A DNA stretch of 64,000 bases from an uncultured Gammaproteobacteria bacterium. GTDB lineage: Bacteria; Pseudomonadota; Gammaproteobacteria; Steroidobacterales; XN24. The notes under the pieces were generated by a model. The model ran no database searches and was not told where the DNA came from. It saw nothing but the letters and a program-made list of their open reading frames with translations. The stretch lies in contig CAMYOC010000044.1 in NCBI GenBank assembly GCA_947259915.1, positions 62,001 through 126,000 of the forward strand, read 5' to 3'. Below, piece after piece: positions 1 through 8,428 of this stretch (position 1 is the first letter of the stretch; each line of letters opens with the position of its first letter). The translations under genes and the position numbers were made by a program.

Positions 1-1
1 C

Positions 2-661
2 TTCGAGGTGCTCTCGAGACTGACCGATCAGCAGGGCCGGCCGCTGCCGCCGGTCGAAGTGTTCCCGCTGGCGGAGAAGTTCGAGCTGATGCGCGAGGTC
101 GACCGGGTCGTGGTCACCAACACAGTGAGCTGGCTGACCCGCCACCCGGAGTGCATCGCGCGCACGCATGCCTGCTGCATAAATCTGTCCGGCGCGTCCA
201 TCGATGTCGACAACATCGGTTTCTATCGCAGTCTGCTCGATACCTTTGACCTGCCACCGGAGAAATTGTGTTTCGAGGTCACCGAGACCTCCGCGGTCAC
301 TCATTTCCGTGCCGCAGTCGAGTTTATGGGCGCGCTGAAAGCCACTGGGTGCAGCTTTGCGCTCGACGATTTCGGTGCCGGCATGTCCAGCTTCGAGTAC
401 TTTCGTGAGTTGCCGGTGGACAAGATCAAGATCGACGGCGCGTTTATCCGCGGCCTGGAGCGGGGCTCGAAGAACTACGCCATTGTGCAGGCGGTGGTCA
501 GCATCGCTCGCGCTTTTTCACTGCAGACGGTGGCGGAATTCGTCGAGAATGATGAGATCCGCGAGCTGCTGAGGGACCTGGGGGTGACCTACGCCCAGGG
601 CCACGTCGTCGCAAAACCCGAGCCCATCGAAGAGTTCTTTCGCAAACGGATGTCTATATGA
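2..661 (+). CDS. EAL-domain cyclic-di-GMP phosphodiesterase (5' end outside window)
   Basis: The reading frame is open from the first bases, so the N-terminus lies upstream. The visible 219 residues are an almost complete EAL domain: it opens with FEVLSR (the EAL-x-R position), then NLSG, FEVTET, LDDFGAG, KIKIDG, AEFVE and AQGH, the usual metal-, substrate- and catalysis-related positions. Nothing essential seems lost, so it is probably an active c-di-GMP hydrolase acting in the cytoplasm or at the membrane. A GGDEF or sensory domain upstream is likely but cannot be seen. Its stop overlaps the next start (ATGA), implying translational coupling with the HEPN-like gene. Confidence 0.9.
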   Translation, partial: FEVLSRLTDQQGRPLPPVEVFPLAEKFELMREVDRVVVTNTVSWLTRHPECIARTHACCINLSGASIDVDNIGFYRSLLDTFDLPPEKLCFEVTETSAVTHFRAAVEFMGALKATGCSFALDDFGAGMSSFEYFRELPVDKIKIDGAFIRGLERGSKNYAIVQAVVSIARAFSLQTVAEFVENDEIRELLRDLGVTYAQGHVVAKPEPIEEFFRKRMSI

Positions 662-1182
662 ACAGAAATGGACTGGACGCCGAGCCGTCACCGCTAGACC
701 TGCCGGAGCAGGCGGAGCTGGCGCCGGTATACGCTGAATTTGGTGCCGCGGTCCACGACACGCAGGTGCTGGAGTTCGGTCTGGTCCTGTTGATGGCGCT
801 GGCGACGCGCTATGACGATGCACAATTCGACAACGATCCGGTGACGGCCCTGTCCACAGCCCAGGCTGGCAAGACTGTCGGCGAGCTGTTCCGCGCGGTG
901 CGCAAGAAAGAGCATTTCACCTCGCCTGAACGCAAGGCGATCCACAAGGCCATCCGTCTGCGCAACGATCTCGTCCATCGCTTTATGGTGGACAAAGTAG
1001 AGAGTCTGTTTACGCCGGACGGGCGCGATTCGTTGTTGCAGGAGATCCGCGCGATCCGTGAGGCCGTACAGAGCGCAGACCGGATCAATGCCTCGCTGAT
1101 CGATCGTTATCTGGAAGAATACGGCACCAGCGTTGAAGAGCTGAAAGACTATGCTGCGGAGCTGTTTCCGAGGGATGACTAA
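658..1182 (+). CDS. HEPN-like hypothetical protein with an RX4H motif
   Basis: A 174-residue, mostly helical, soluble protein of no family I can name firmly. Around residues 100-108 it carries RLRNDLVH, that is R102-N-D-L-V-H107, which fits the RX4-6H signature of HEPN domains; many HEPN proteins are RNases or nucleotide-binding partners. No signal peptide or membrane helix is visible. Its ATG overlaps the stop of the EAL gene by ATGA, so the two are probably made together and may act in one c-di-GMP pathway. The HEPN assignment rests on one motif and helical character, so RNase activity is not claimed. Confidence 0.6.
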   Translation: MNRNGLDAEPSPLDLPEQAELAPVYAEFGAAVHDTQVLEFGLVLLMALATRYDDAQFDNDPVTALSTAQAGKTVGELFRAVRKKEHFTSPERKAIHKAIRLRNDLVHRFMVDKVESLFTPDGRDSLLQEIRAIREAVQSADRINASLIDRYLEEYGTSVEELKDYAAELFPRDD

Positions 1183-1194
1183 GGAGACGATGCG

Positions 1195-1839
1195 GTGATG
1201 TATCTGCATCGGGCGGCCCTGGTCTGTCTGTGTCTGCTGCCGGTATTTGTGGCCGCAGAGGAAAGCTCCGGCGACCCGATCGCCGAGTTTTGGGCATGGT
1301 TCGAAACAGCCGCGCCACGCGTATACGAGACTGGCGATGACGCGATCAACCGCGACGATATGGCGTACTGGCTGGGGCGGATCCGGGAGGGCCTGAGTTA
1401 TGAGGTCCTGCGCGAGGGCCGCAAGGCCGAACTTATCATAAGCGCCGATGGGCGCATCGCGTCGTTCGGCGCCGTCGATGCGATCGTCAACGGCGCGCCG
1501 AAGGTCCGTCGCTGGAAGATCCGGGCGCTGCGGCCTCGCGCGGGACGGCTGAGGCCGGTCACCGTGGATGGCGCTACCATCGATCCGGCGACCGCCTTTT
1601 TCGATCTTTACAAGGATACCGGCCGCCTGGGTGTGGTGTTCTATCTTGCGCAATACGATGCCATGCATATCGAGGCTTATCGCACCGCGGCCCGGCGTCT
1701 GATGTGTCAGGCGGTGGGAGAGCGCCAGGTCGGCAATGACGTGGGTTTTGTCGATTTCGATACCCTGGATGTCCGTGACGCACAATTCAGCCGTCCCTTC
1801 GCTGATTTCCGTGAGGTCTTTAACGGCCTGCGTCGCTGA
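1195..1839 (+). CDS. Secreted hypothetical protein
   Basis: A 214-residue protein with a clear signal peptide: a short start, a hydrophobic stretch over about residues 7-20 and an AxA-like site near VAAEE. The mature part is soluble, with no cysteine pair, lipobox or catalytic motif that I recognise. It starts 12 nt after the HEPN-like gene and likely belongs to the same transcription unit as the EAL gene. The start is ATG at 1198 or GTG at 1195; the choice changes one residue. Probably periplasmic, function unknown. Confidence 0.65.
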   Translation: MMYLHRAALVCLCLLPVFVAAEESSGDPIAEFWAWFETAAPRVYETGDDAINRDDMAYWLGRIREGLSYEVLREGRKAELIISADGRIASFGAVDAIVNGAPKVRRWKIRALRPRAGRLRPVTVDGATIDPATAFFDLYKDTGRLGVVFYLAQYDAMHIEAYRTAARRLMCQAVGERQVGNDVGFVDFDTLDVRDAQFSRPFADFREVFNGLRR

Positions 1840-1925
1840 TCGCGGCGGTACGAAGATGTTAAAATGCGCGCATCCAGTCTCGCCCGCATCGGGCGGTCCA
1901 AACACATCATCCAGCAGGGCAGCCC

Positions 1926-2906
1926 ATGAACAAGCTCTCCCGTCTCCGTGAACTGACCACAGTGGTCGCCGACACCGGCGATATCGAGTCCATCCGCAAA
2001 TATGCCCCGGTCGATGCGACCACCAATCCCTCGTTGTTGTTCAAGGCGGCCCAGGATGACAAGTATCGTGCGCTGGTGGACGACGCGATACGCTTCGGTC
2101 TCGATGCTTCGGTGGCGACTGAGCGCCAGCTCGAACTGACGCTGGACCGGCTGGCGGTGAATTTCGGTGTCGAGATCCTGGGCATCATTCCCGGACGCGT
2201 ATCTACCGAGGTCGATGCACGTTTGTCGTTCGACACCGACGCCACCATAGCTCGCGCGGAGCAGCTGATCGGCATGTATGAAGCGGCGGGTATCGGCAGG
2301 GAGCGCGTGTTGATCAAGATCGCCTCCACCTGGGAGGGCATCGAGGCGGCCGGCCAGCTGGAGCGCCGGGGTATCCACTGCAATCTGACCCTGTTGTTCT
2401 CGTTCGCCCAGGCGGTCGCCTGCGCCGACGCCAGGGTCACACTGATCTCGCCTTTTGTCGGCCGCATCTTCGACTGGTACAGGAAACACGACGGTGTGGA
2501 TGGCTATGAGCCCGCCGCGGACCCCGGCGTAATGTCGGTCACCCGCATCTACAACTACTACAAGCGCAACGGTATCGACACCGTGGTGATGGGCGCCAGT
2601 TTCCGCAATACGGGCGAGATTCTCGAGCTTGCGGGCTGCGATCTGTTGACCATCTCTCCGGATCTGATGGCGGAGCTGGAGCAGACCGCGGGCGACCTGC
2701 CCCGCAAGCTGTCGCCGGACACGGCGCGGGAGCGCGGCGAGGCCGAAGTCGAGATGGACGAACGCCGCTTCCGCTGGGAGCTCAACGAGGACGCCATGGC
2801 CACCGAGAAGCTGGCGGAGGGCATCCGCAATTTCACCCGCGATACAGAGAAGCTGGAAGCACTGGTGCGCGAGCTTGAAGGCCTGCCCCGGGCGGCGGCC
2901 GGCTGA
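1926..2906 (+). CDS. tal: Transaldolase
   Basis: Transfers the dihydroxyacetone unit from sedoheptulose 7-phosphate to glyceraldehyde 3-phosphate in the non-oxidative pentose phosphate pathway, in the cytoplasm. At 326 residues it matches the long TalB type. [10 protein letters not shown] contains the Asp/Asn/Thr active-site positions (about residues 29-37), and [10 protein letters not shown] holds the Schiff-base lysine (K131, corresponding to K132 of E. coli TalB). [10 protein letters not shown] and the MGASFRN stretch are also conserved. It is followed after 27 nt by the TPR/2OG gene on the same strand. Confidence 0.97.
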   Translation: MNKLSRLRELTTVVADTGDIESIRKYAPVDATTNPSLLFKAAQDDKYRALVDDAIRFGLDASVATERQLELTLDRLAVNFGVEILGIIPGRVSTEVDARLSFDTDATIARAEQLIGMYEAAGIGRERVLIKIASTWEGIEAAGQLERRGIHCNLTLLFSFAQAVACADARVTLISPFVGRIFDWYRKHDGVDGYEPAADPGVMSVTRIYNYYKRNGIDTVVMGASFRNTGEILELAGCDLLTISPDLMAELEQTAGDLPRKLSPDTARERGEAEVEMDERRFRWELNEDAMATEKLAEGIRNFTRDTEKLEALVRELEGLPRAAAG

Positions 2907-2933
2907 GGCTACGGCGACGATTCCCAAATCCCG

Positions 2934-4448
2934 ATGAAGGGTCCGGCCAGTATGGCGGAAGCCGAGCGCTTGCTGGCGGCTGGCGACTGGCACGGCGCCG
3001 CGGCAATGGCCCGGGCATGTATCGCCAAAGATCCGGGCAACAGCGACCCGGTTTTCCTGCTCGCCGATGCGCTTCTGCACGGCCGTCAGCCCGATAAGGC
3101 GCTAAAGACACTCGAGCGTCTGCCCCGTGCTGCAGCGCGTGCACCCCGCCGTCTGATGCTCGAGGGCCGGGCCCGCAACAATCTGGGCCAGCTCAAGCTG
3201 GCGGACAAGATCTTCAAACAGCTGGTCGCCCTCGAACCCGGCAATGCCGACGCTCACAGCAACCTGGGTCATGTCGCCCGGGGTCTGCGCCGCCCCCGGG
3301 AAGCCGAGCAGCATCTGCGCCGGGCGGCGGAGCTGAATCCCGGTCACGCCAGAGCGCTACAGACCCTGGCGGACATCCGTCTTGCCGCGGGCTGCACCGA
3401 GGAGGCGGTCATGATCCTGCGTCAGGCGCTGGATGCCGAGCCGGCAAATCCAGGTCTGCTCGGCCACCTCGGTGCCGCATTACACCGCAGCGGCGACTTC
3501 GCCGGCGCGGAAACGGCCTACCGGGCAGCGCTGGCGGCGGACCCAAGCCATGCTGAGGCCTGGCTCAATCTGGGCATCACGCTGCAGGACACCGGGCGGT
3601 TGGAGAAGGCGGTCGCCGCCTATCACCGGGCGGTGACCGTAGCTCCAGCCAGCGTTACCGCCAGCGTCCGCCTGGCGGAAGCGCTGCTCGCCCGCGGCGA
3701 GACCCGGCAGGCCCTGGACGAGATCGAGCGGGGGCAGCGGATCGATCCCGGTCACCCGTCCCTGCTGGCCGCCCAGGCGCTGGCGCTGACGGGTCTCGGC
3801 CTTGACGTCGAAGCCGACGCGCTGCTGGATCCCTCACGGCTGTTAATGAGTGTGGATCTGGCGCCGCCACCCGGCTATGACTCGATCACATCCTTTAATA
3901 AAGCGCTGACCGAGCATCTGCTAAAACACCCGACGCTGGCCTACGAGCCGGAGGGCCACGCCACGCGTAAGGGCCGCCACACTGGCAACCTGCTGGATCA
4001 GGACAAGGGGCCCATCGCGCACCTGGAACAGGCCGCGCAGACGGCCGCTCACGCCTATCTGAAACGCCTGGCGCCAGATCCCGGGCGTCTCTTCCCGGGT
4101 CCGGTGCCCGGACGCCACCAGCTCACCATGTGGGCGGTGGTCATGGACACCGCTGGCCACCAGTTGTCGCATATCCACCCGGCCGCCTGGCTAAGCGGCG
4201 TCTATTATGTGGAGCTGCCGGCGACGCTGGGGGACGGTCGGCAAAGCCAGGATGGATGGATCGAATTCGGTTTGCCGCCGGAGGAGTTCCAGACCGCGGC
4301 CGTGCCTGAGGTCCACGCGTTCGAGCCGGCGGCAGGCCGGATGTATCTGTTCCCGTCCTATTTCTATCATCGGACCCTGCCCTTCCCGGGGCCCGCCCGC
4401 CGCATCAGCATCGCCTTCGATTTTCTGCGGCATCCACCCGGCGTCTGA
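2934..4448 (+). CDS. TPR protein with C-terminal putative 2OG-Fe(II) oxygenase domain
   Basis: A 504-residue cytoplasmic protein with two parts. Residues 1 to about 290 are TPR-type repeats of 34 residues, visible from spaced A/G/Y positions and LEPGNADAH, LNPGHARAL and ADPSHAEAW turns. The C-terminal 180 residues match the 2OG-FeII_Oxy_5 type: SHIHPAAWLSGVYYVELP, then PAAGRMYLFPS, a later His in FYHRTLPF and the closing RISIAFDF. A hydroxylase acting on a protein or small molecule is likely, the TPRs recruiting it; the substrate is unknown. It follows tal closely, so it may share its promoter. ATG at 2952 is an alternative start. Confidence 0.85.
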   Translation: MKGPASMAEAERLLAAGDWHGAAAMARACIAKDPGNSDPVFLLADALLHGRQPDKALKTLERLPRAAARAPRRLMLEGRARNNLGQLKLADKIFKQLVALEPGNADAHSNLGHVARGLRRPREAEQHLRRAAELNPGHARALQTLADIRLAAGCTEEAVMILRQALDAEPANPGLLGHLGAALHRSGDFAGAETAYRAALAADPSHAEAWLNLGITLQDTGRLEKAVAAYHRAVTVAPASVTASVRLAEALLARGETRQALDEIERGQRIDPGHPSLLAAQALALTGLGLDVEADALLDPSRLLMSVDLAPPPGYDSITSFNKALTEHLLKHPTLAYEPEGHATRKGRHTGNLLDQDKGPIAHLEQAAQTAAHAYLKRLAPDPGRLFPGPVPGRHQLTMWAVVMDTAGHQLSHIHPAAWLSGVYYVELPATLGDGRQSQDGWIEFGLPPEEFQTAAVPEVHAFEPAAGRMYLFPSYFYHRTLPFPGPARRISIAFDFLRHPPGV

Positions 4449-4529
4449 ACGATCGCGCCCGATCCGTGCCATAAGCCCGAGACCGTCGGCGTCCGCCCCG
4501 GGGCTGGGGTCGAGAGCCAATGCAATGCG

Positions 4530-5028
4530 TCACCGTCCACGCCGCATTTCTTCAACGGCACGATCGATCTCTTCCTGGCCCTCGCGAAGCATCGTCGCGA
4601 TGCGCTGCCGCTCCGCCAGCGGCATGATGCTGTCGTCTTCCGGAAGCTCCACAGACATGTCCGCGAATTTCCGCATGACCCCGAATATGATCTCGGCCGC
4701 GTCGACCAGGCGACGATGGATAGTCGAGGCATAGCCGCTGTCGTTCATCAGCGATGACGCCATCTGGGCGGTGACCAGCTCATCGCGGATCAGGCGGTCC
4801 AGCGTGCCGTTCGCGACCGCATCGTCCGCCGCCCTTGAGCCTGCCGTCCTTCTGATAGATAAACAGGATGCCGAACACCGCCGTCGGCAAGGCGTAGGTG
4901 GCCAGATCGATCTCGACGCCGTAGGACGCCATCAACCAGGCGCCGGTGGTGGTGCCGATGTTGGAGCCGAAGATGATGCCGATAATCGCGGGGAGCGTCA
5001 TTTTCTTCAAAAGACCCATCGGGTTCAT
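4530..5028 (-). pseudogene. Internally deleted Na/phosphate cotransporter remnant
   Basis: Two pieces of one family sit head to tail in different frames. The first (5028 down to about 4840) encodes a transmembrane piece with GSNIGTTTGAWL, typical of the Na/Pi cotransporter (NptA/YjbB) core. The second (about 4835 down to 4530) encodes the C-terminal PhoU-like helical domain, including VTAQMASSLMNDSGYA. The junction lies at about 4835 with a frame change, and several hundred residues between the two, plus the usual N-terminal helices, are missing. The gene cannot make a working carrier. It lies just upstream of and divergent from ppk2. Confidence 0.8.
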
Positions 5029-5133
5029 TGCCGGTTTGCCTCGAAGATTTCCTCATCCGGGTAGCCGCGAGTCTCGCGAGCCGGGCCTGCGGAAGTTATA
5101 GTGGTAGAGGGACAAGATTAGGTCATTGCAACA

Positions 5134-6015
5134 ATGAGCAACAAGAAGAAGCCGCTGGACGCGCCGGGCGCCGGTGTCGTAGGGGAATGCCCCAAGTTCG
5201 ATGTGCCAGAGGAGCGCAAAGGCTGGTACACCAAAAAAGGCAAGCTGCGGGGCGTCATCTACGACAAGCACCTGCGTATGCTCCAGGAGGAGCTGGTCAA
5301 GCTGCAGGAATGGGTCAAGTTCGAGAAGCTTAAGGTCGTGATCCTGTTCGAGGGTCGGGACGCAGCCGGGAAAGGCGGCACCATCAAGCGCATCATGGAC
5401 TGCATGAATCCCAGGGTGGTGCGGATCGCGGCCCTGCCGACGCCGACCGAGCGCGAGAAGACCCAGTGGTACTTCCAGCGCTATGTGGCCCAGCTGCCGG
5501 CCGGCGGCGAGATGGTGCTGTTTGATCGGAGCTGGTACAACCGCGCCGGGGTCGAGCGGGTGATGGGGTTTTGCACGCGCGAGGAGTATCTTGAATTCGC
5601 GCGCGAAGTGCCGGAGTTTGAGCGCATGCTGATCCGTTCAGACATCATCCTGCTCAAATACTGGTTCTCGGTCAGCGACGAGGAGCAGGAGCGGCGTTTC
5701 CAGTCCCGTATCCATGACCCGATGAAGCGCTGGAAGCTGAGCCCTATGGACCTGGAATCGAGGCGGCTGTATCGGGAATACTCCCGGGCCAAGGACGATT
5801 TACTCAAATTCTCCGACACCAAACAATCGCCCTGGTGGATCGTGCCCGCCGACGACAAGAAGCGGGCGCGGCTCAACTGCATCCATCACATCCTGAGCAA
5901 GATTCCCTACGAGGACGTGATGCCGGACCCGCTGACGCTACCGCCCCGGGACACCAGCAAGATCTATGTCCGCTCGCCGATCGAGGAGCAGAATTTTCTG
6001 CCGATGGTCTATTGA
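5134..6015 (+). CDS. ppk2: Polyphosphate kinase 2
   Basis: Moves phosphate between polyphosphate and nucleotides in the cytoplasm; class I PPK2 enzymes mostly act on nucleoside diphosphates. The 293-residue length fits a one-domain PPK2. Walker A is EGRDAAGKGG (about residues 73-82), Walker B is FDRSWYNRAG (D131-R137), and the lid region has RWKLSPMD. It is preceded by the decayed phosphate transporter on the other strand and followed after 35 nt by the ferritin-like gene. Whether it favours ADP or GDP cannot be read from sequence by eye. Confidence 0.95.
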   Translation: MSNKKKPLDAPGAGVVGECPKFDVPEERKGWYTKKGKLRGVIYDKHLRMLQEELVKLQEWVKFEKLKVVILFEGRDAAGKGGTIKRIMDCMNPRVVRIAALPTPTEREKTQWYFQRYVAQLPAGGEMVLFDRSWYNRAGVERVMGFCTREEYLEFAREVPEFERMLIRSDIILLKYWFSVSDEEQERRFQSRIHDPMKRWKLSPMDLESRRLYREYSRAKDDLLKFSDTKQSPWWIVPADDKKRARLNCIHHILSKIPYEDVMPDPLTLPPRDTSKIYVRSPIEEQNFLPMVY

Positions 6016-6050
6016 TTGATCCCTGAGTTTTCCCGGAGAGGAGATCGAAA

Positions 6051-6344
6051 ATGGCGAATGAGGGCTACCACGAGCCGGTAGAAGAATTGAGCAAGGCGAC
6101 CCGCGACATGCACCGCGCGATTATCTCGCTGATGGAAGAACTCGAGGCGGTCGACTGGTACAACCAGCGCGTGGATGCCTGCCACGACGAGGAACTCAAA
6201 TCCATCCTCGCGCACAACCGGGACGAAGAGAAAGAGCACGCCGCGATGGTGCTGGAATGGATCCGCCGGCGCGATCCGACGTTTGATGCCGAACTCAAGG
6301 AGACCCTGTTCTCCGAGGGGCCGATCGGGCATCACCACGACTAA
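6051..6344 (+). CDS. Encapsulated-ferritin-type (EncFtn) ferroxidase without a targeting tail
   Basis: A 97-residue two-helix ferritin-like protein. It matches the EncFtn family (type protein from Rhodospirillum rubrum) in MEELEAVDWYNQR and HNRDEEKEHAAMVLEWIRR. With a two-residue offset, E30, E60 and H63 correspond to the ferroxidase ligands E32, E62 and H65, and E29 and E32 to the entry-site E31 and E34. Such proteins form ring decamers that oxidise Fe(II), usually inside an encapsulin shell. Here the C-terminus stops at GPIGHHHD: no cargo-loading peptide is visible and no encapsulin gene lies in this window. A good Shine-Dalgarno (GGAGAGGAG) precedes the ATG, and the FieF-like gene begins directly after its stop. 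Confidence 0.85.
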   Translation: MANEGYHEPVEELSKATRDMHRAIISLMEELEAVDWYNQRVDACHDEELKSILAHNRDEEKEHAAMVLEWIRRRDPTFDAELKETLFSEGPIGHHHD

Positions 6345-6345
6345 G

Positions 6346-7272
6346 TTGATCACCTCCGAGGAGAATGCGCGGCTGCTGCGACTGGCCACGGTCTGGTCGG
6401 TGGCTACGGCCGGTGTGCTGATCGCTGTCAAACTGGTGGTCTGGCTCACTACCGGCTCGGTTGCGTTGCTGGCCTCGCTGCTGGATTCGCTGATGGACGC
6501 CGCCGCGTCGATCGTCAATCTGCTGGCGGTTCGCTATGCGCTGCAGCCGGCTGATGAGGAGCACCGCTTTGGCCACGGCAAGGCCGAGTCCCTGGCCGGT
6601 CTCGCGCAGTCGGCGTTTATCGCCGGCACCGCCGTGCTGCTGCTGTTCGAGGCGGTCGACCGTCTGCTCAACCCGCGGCCGGTGGCGGCGGTCGCCCAGG
6701 GTATCGGCGTGATGATTTTCGCCACCCTGGCAACGCTGGTCCTGATCGGCGTGCAGCGCTATGTAATACGCCGTACCAATTCGCTCGCCATCCGCGCCGA
6801 TTCCTTCCATTACGCGATGGACCTGTTTACCAACATGGCCGTGATCCTGGCGCTGGGCCTGGCTGCCTGGGGCGTGAGCTGGGCGGATCCGGTGTTCGGT
6901 CTCGGTCTGGGGGTGGTGATCATGTTTGGCGCCTACGGCATCGGCCGGGAAGCGGTCGATCACCTGATGGATCGGGAGCTCGGTGAGGATGCCCAGCAGG
7001 AGATCGCGCGCATCGCTCTGGACCACGAGCACGTGCTTGCGGTCCATGAGCTGCGCACACGGCAGGCCGGTCAGACTCGCTTTATCCAGATGCACCTGGA
7101 GCTGGACGGGAGCATGACGCTGGCCCGGGCCCATCGGATCGGTGACGAGGTGGCGGATCGCATCCGCGCCGTATTGCCGGGCGCCGATGTGCTGATCCAC
7201 CAGGATCCCGGGGACGACTCGATGCCGGAGACGCCAGGAGAGCGGATCACCGACCCGGCCGGGTTAGAATAG
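6346..7272 (+). CDS. fieF: Cation diffusion facilitator metal exporter, FieF-like
   Basis: Inner-membrane proton-driven efflux of divalent metal (Zn/Fe type). I chose TTG at 6346, one base after the ferritin stop; no in-frame ATG precedes the first helix, and the resulting 308 residues match the ~300 of FieF. Metal-site residues are all present with the E. coli FieF spacing: D47 and D51 in LLDSLMD, H155 and D159 in FHYAMD. HRFGHGKAESLA is the conserved loop. Six membrane helices are followed by a cytoplasmic domain with VHELRTRQAG and the HQDP ending typical of the family. Near-zero spacing suggests co-translation with the ferroxidase, hence joint handling of iron. Confidence 0.92.
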   Translation: MITSEENARLLRLATVWSVATAGVLIAVKLVVWLTTGSVALLASLLDSLMDAAASIVNLLAVRYALQPADEEHRFGHGKAESLAGLAQSAFIAGTAVLLLFEAVDRLLNPRPVAAVAQGIGVMIFATLATLVLIGVQRYVIRRTNSLAIRADSFHYAMDLFTNMAVILALGLAAWGVSWADPVFGLGLGVVIMFGAYGIGREAVDHLMDRELGEDAQQEIARIALDHEHVLAVHELRTRQAGQTRFIQMHLELDGSMTLARAHRIGDEVADRIRAVLPGADVLIHQDPGDDSMPETPGERITDPAGLE

Positions 7273-7303
7273 CCGACCCTGCTCGACCCGAAGCCCGGAC
7301 GAA

Positions 7304-8020
7304 ATGACACAAACCAGCGCAAGACCCGTTGCCCAGCGGCCAGAGAACCCGTGGATCAGCCTGCTGATCAATATCGCGATCCCGGCGCTGGTGCTGATGA
7401 AATTGAGCGGCGAGGAATATCTCGGACCGGTCTACGGTCTGCTCGTGGCGCTGGCCTTCCCGCTGGTCTACGGCATCCAGGACGCGGTGCGGTGCCGGCG
7501 TCTGAATTTTATCTCGGCGCTGGGCGTGGTCAGCACGCTGCTCACCGGTGGCATCGGTCTGCTGGAGCTGGATCCGAAATGGCTTGCGGTCAAGGAGGCG
7601 GCCGTGCCGGCGGTGATCGGGTTGGCCGTTATCATCTCTACCCGCACCCGATATCCCATCGTGCGCTCGCTGCTCTATAACGAAAAGATCATCAACATCG
7701 CCGCGGTGGACGCGGCGCTGGATGCTCACAACAACCACCCGCGCTTTGAGCGCAGCCTGGTGACAGCCTCGTGGCTGCTGGCCGGTTCATTCTTCTTGTC
7801 GTCGACGCTGAATTTTATCCTCGCGCGGATGATTGTGCGCAGCCCGGCCGGTTCCATCGCATTCAACGAAGAGCTGGGGCGGATGACCGCGTTGAGTTAT
7901 CCGGTCATCGTGGTGCCGTCCATGGCCATCATGATTGTCGCGCTGTGGTATCTGCTGCGCCAGATCCGCGGCCTGACGCATTTGGAGCTGGAGCAGATTT
8001 TTCACCCGCAGCCCAAGTGA
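7304..8020 (+). CDS. VC0807-family membrane protein
   Basis: A 238-residue inner-membrane protein with about six hydrophobic segments (near residues 18-32, 42-56, 70-85, 97-111, 152-175 and 197-220) and a positively charged loop CRRLNF. The NPWISLLINIAIPALVL opening and LEQIFHP ending resemble the VC0807 family, whose function is unknown. It begins 31 nt after the metal exporter on the same strand and may be read through from it. Nothing in the sequence points to a substrate. Confidence 0.75.
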   Translation: MTQTSARPVAQRPENPWISLLINIAIPALVLMKLSGEEYLGPVYGLLVALAFPLVYGIQDAVRCRRLNFISALGVVSTLLTGGIGLLELDPKWLAVKEAAVPAVIGLAVIISTRTRYPIVRSLLYNEKIINIAAVDAALDAHNNHPRFERSLVTASWLLAGSFFLSSTLNFILARMIVRSPAGSIAFNEELGRMTALSYPVIVVPSMAIMIVALWYLLRQIRGLTHLELEQIFHPQPK

Positions 8021-8047
8021 GGCCGCGGCATTCGAGGAGGTGCGCCC

Positions 8048-8425
8048 ATGCAGGGCTTTTTGATCCGATTTTTGATCACCGCCGGCGCCATGTGGCTGGC
8101 CTCTGCGATCGTCCCCGGGATGACGTTCCAGAGTACGGGTTCGCTGCTGTGGGCGGCGTTTTGGCTGGGTATCGTCAACGCGTTGCTGCGGCCGATTGCG
8201 GTAATCCTGACGCTGCCGCTGAGCATCGTCACCCTTGGACTCTTTCTGCTGGTCGTAAACGCGGCGATGCTCGGTCTGGTGGCTTCCCTGCTCGACGGTT
8301 TCCAGCTGTCCGGCTTCTGGGCGGCGCTGTTCGGTGCGTTGCTGGTCAGTATCTTCAGCGGCCTGGCCTCCAACTTTATCGGTCCGAAAGGCCAGTATGA
8401 GGTGATGGTGATCCGGCGGGACTGA
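8048..8425 (+). CDS. Small four-helix membrane protein, phage-holin-family (PF04020 type)
   Basis: A 125-residue protein with four hydrophobic helices, a GIVNALLRPI segment after the second, and the LPLSIVTLGLF segment typical of the family named after holin superfamily IV. Despite the name these proteins occur in most bacterial chromosomes and no phage gene lies near. A GAGG Shine-Dalgarno precedes the ATG. The next gene starts 3 nt after its stop, so the two are probably co-translated. Role unknown. Confidence 0.85.
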   Translation: MQGFLIRFLITAGAMWLASAIVPGMTFQSTGSLLWAAFWLGIVNALLRPIAVILTLPLSIVTLGLFLLVVNAAMLGLVASLLDGFQLSGFWAALFGALLVSIFSGLASNFIGPKGQYEVMVIRRD

Positions 8426-8428
8426 GAC

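Noticed and set aside
694-1905. 403-codon open frame on the minus strand
   Set aside because: Antisense to the HEPN-like and secreted-protein genes; composition is that of a GC-rich shadow frame and it has no family pattern or ribosome site.
1707-3080. 457-codon minus-strand frame
   Set aside because: Lies opposite transaldolase, which is certain from its motifs.
8048-8425. Sign of a prophage from the holin-family name
   Set aside because: The PF04020 family is widespread in chromosomes and no other phage gene is near.
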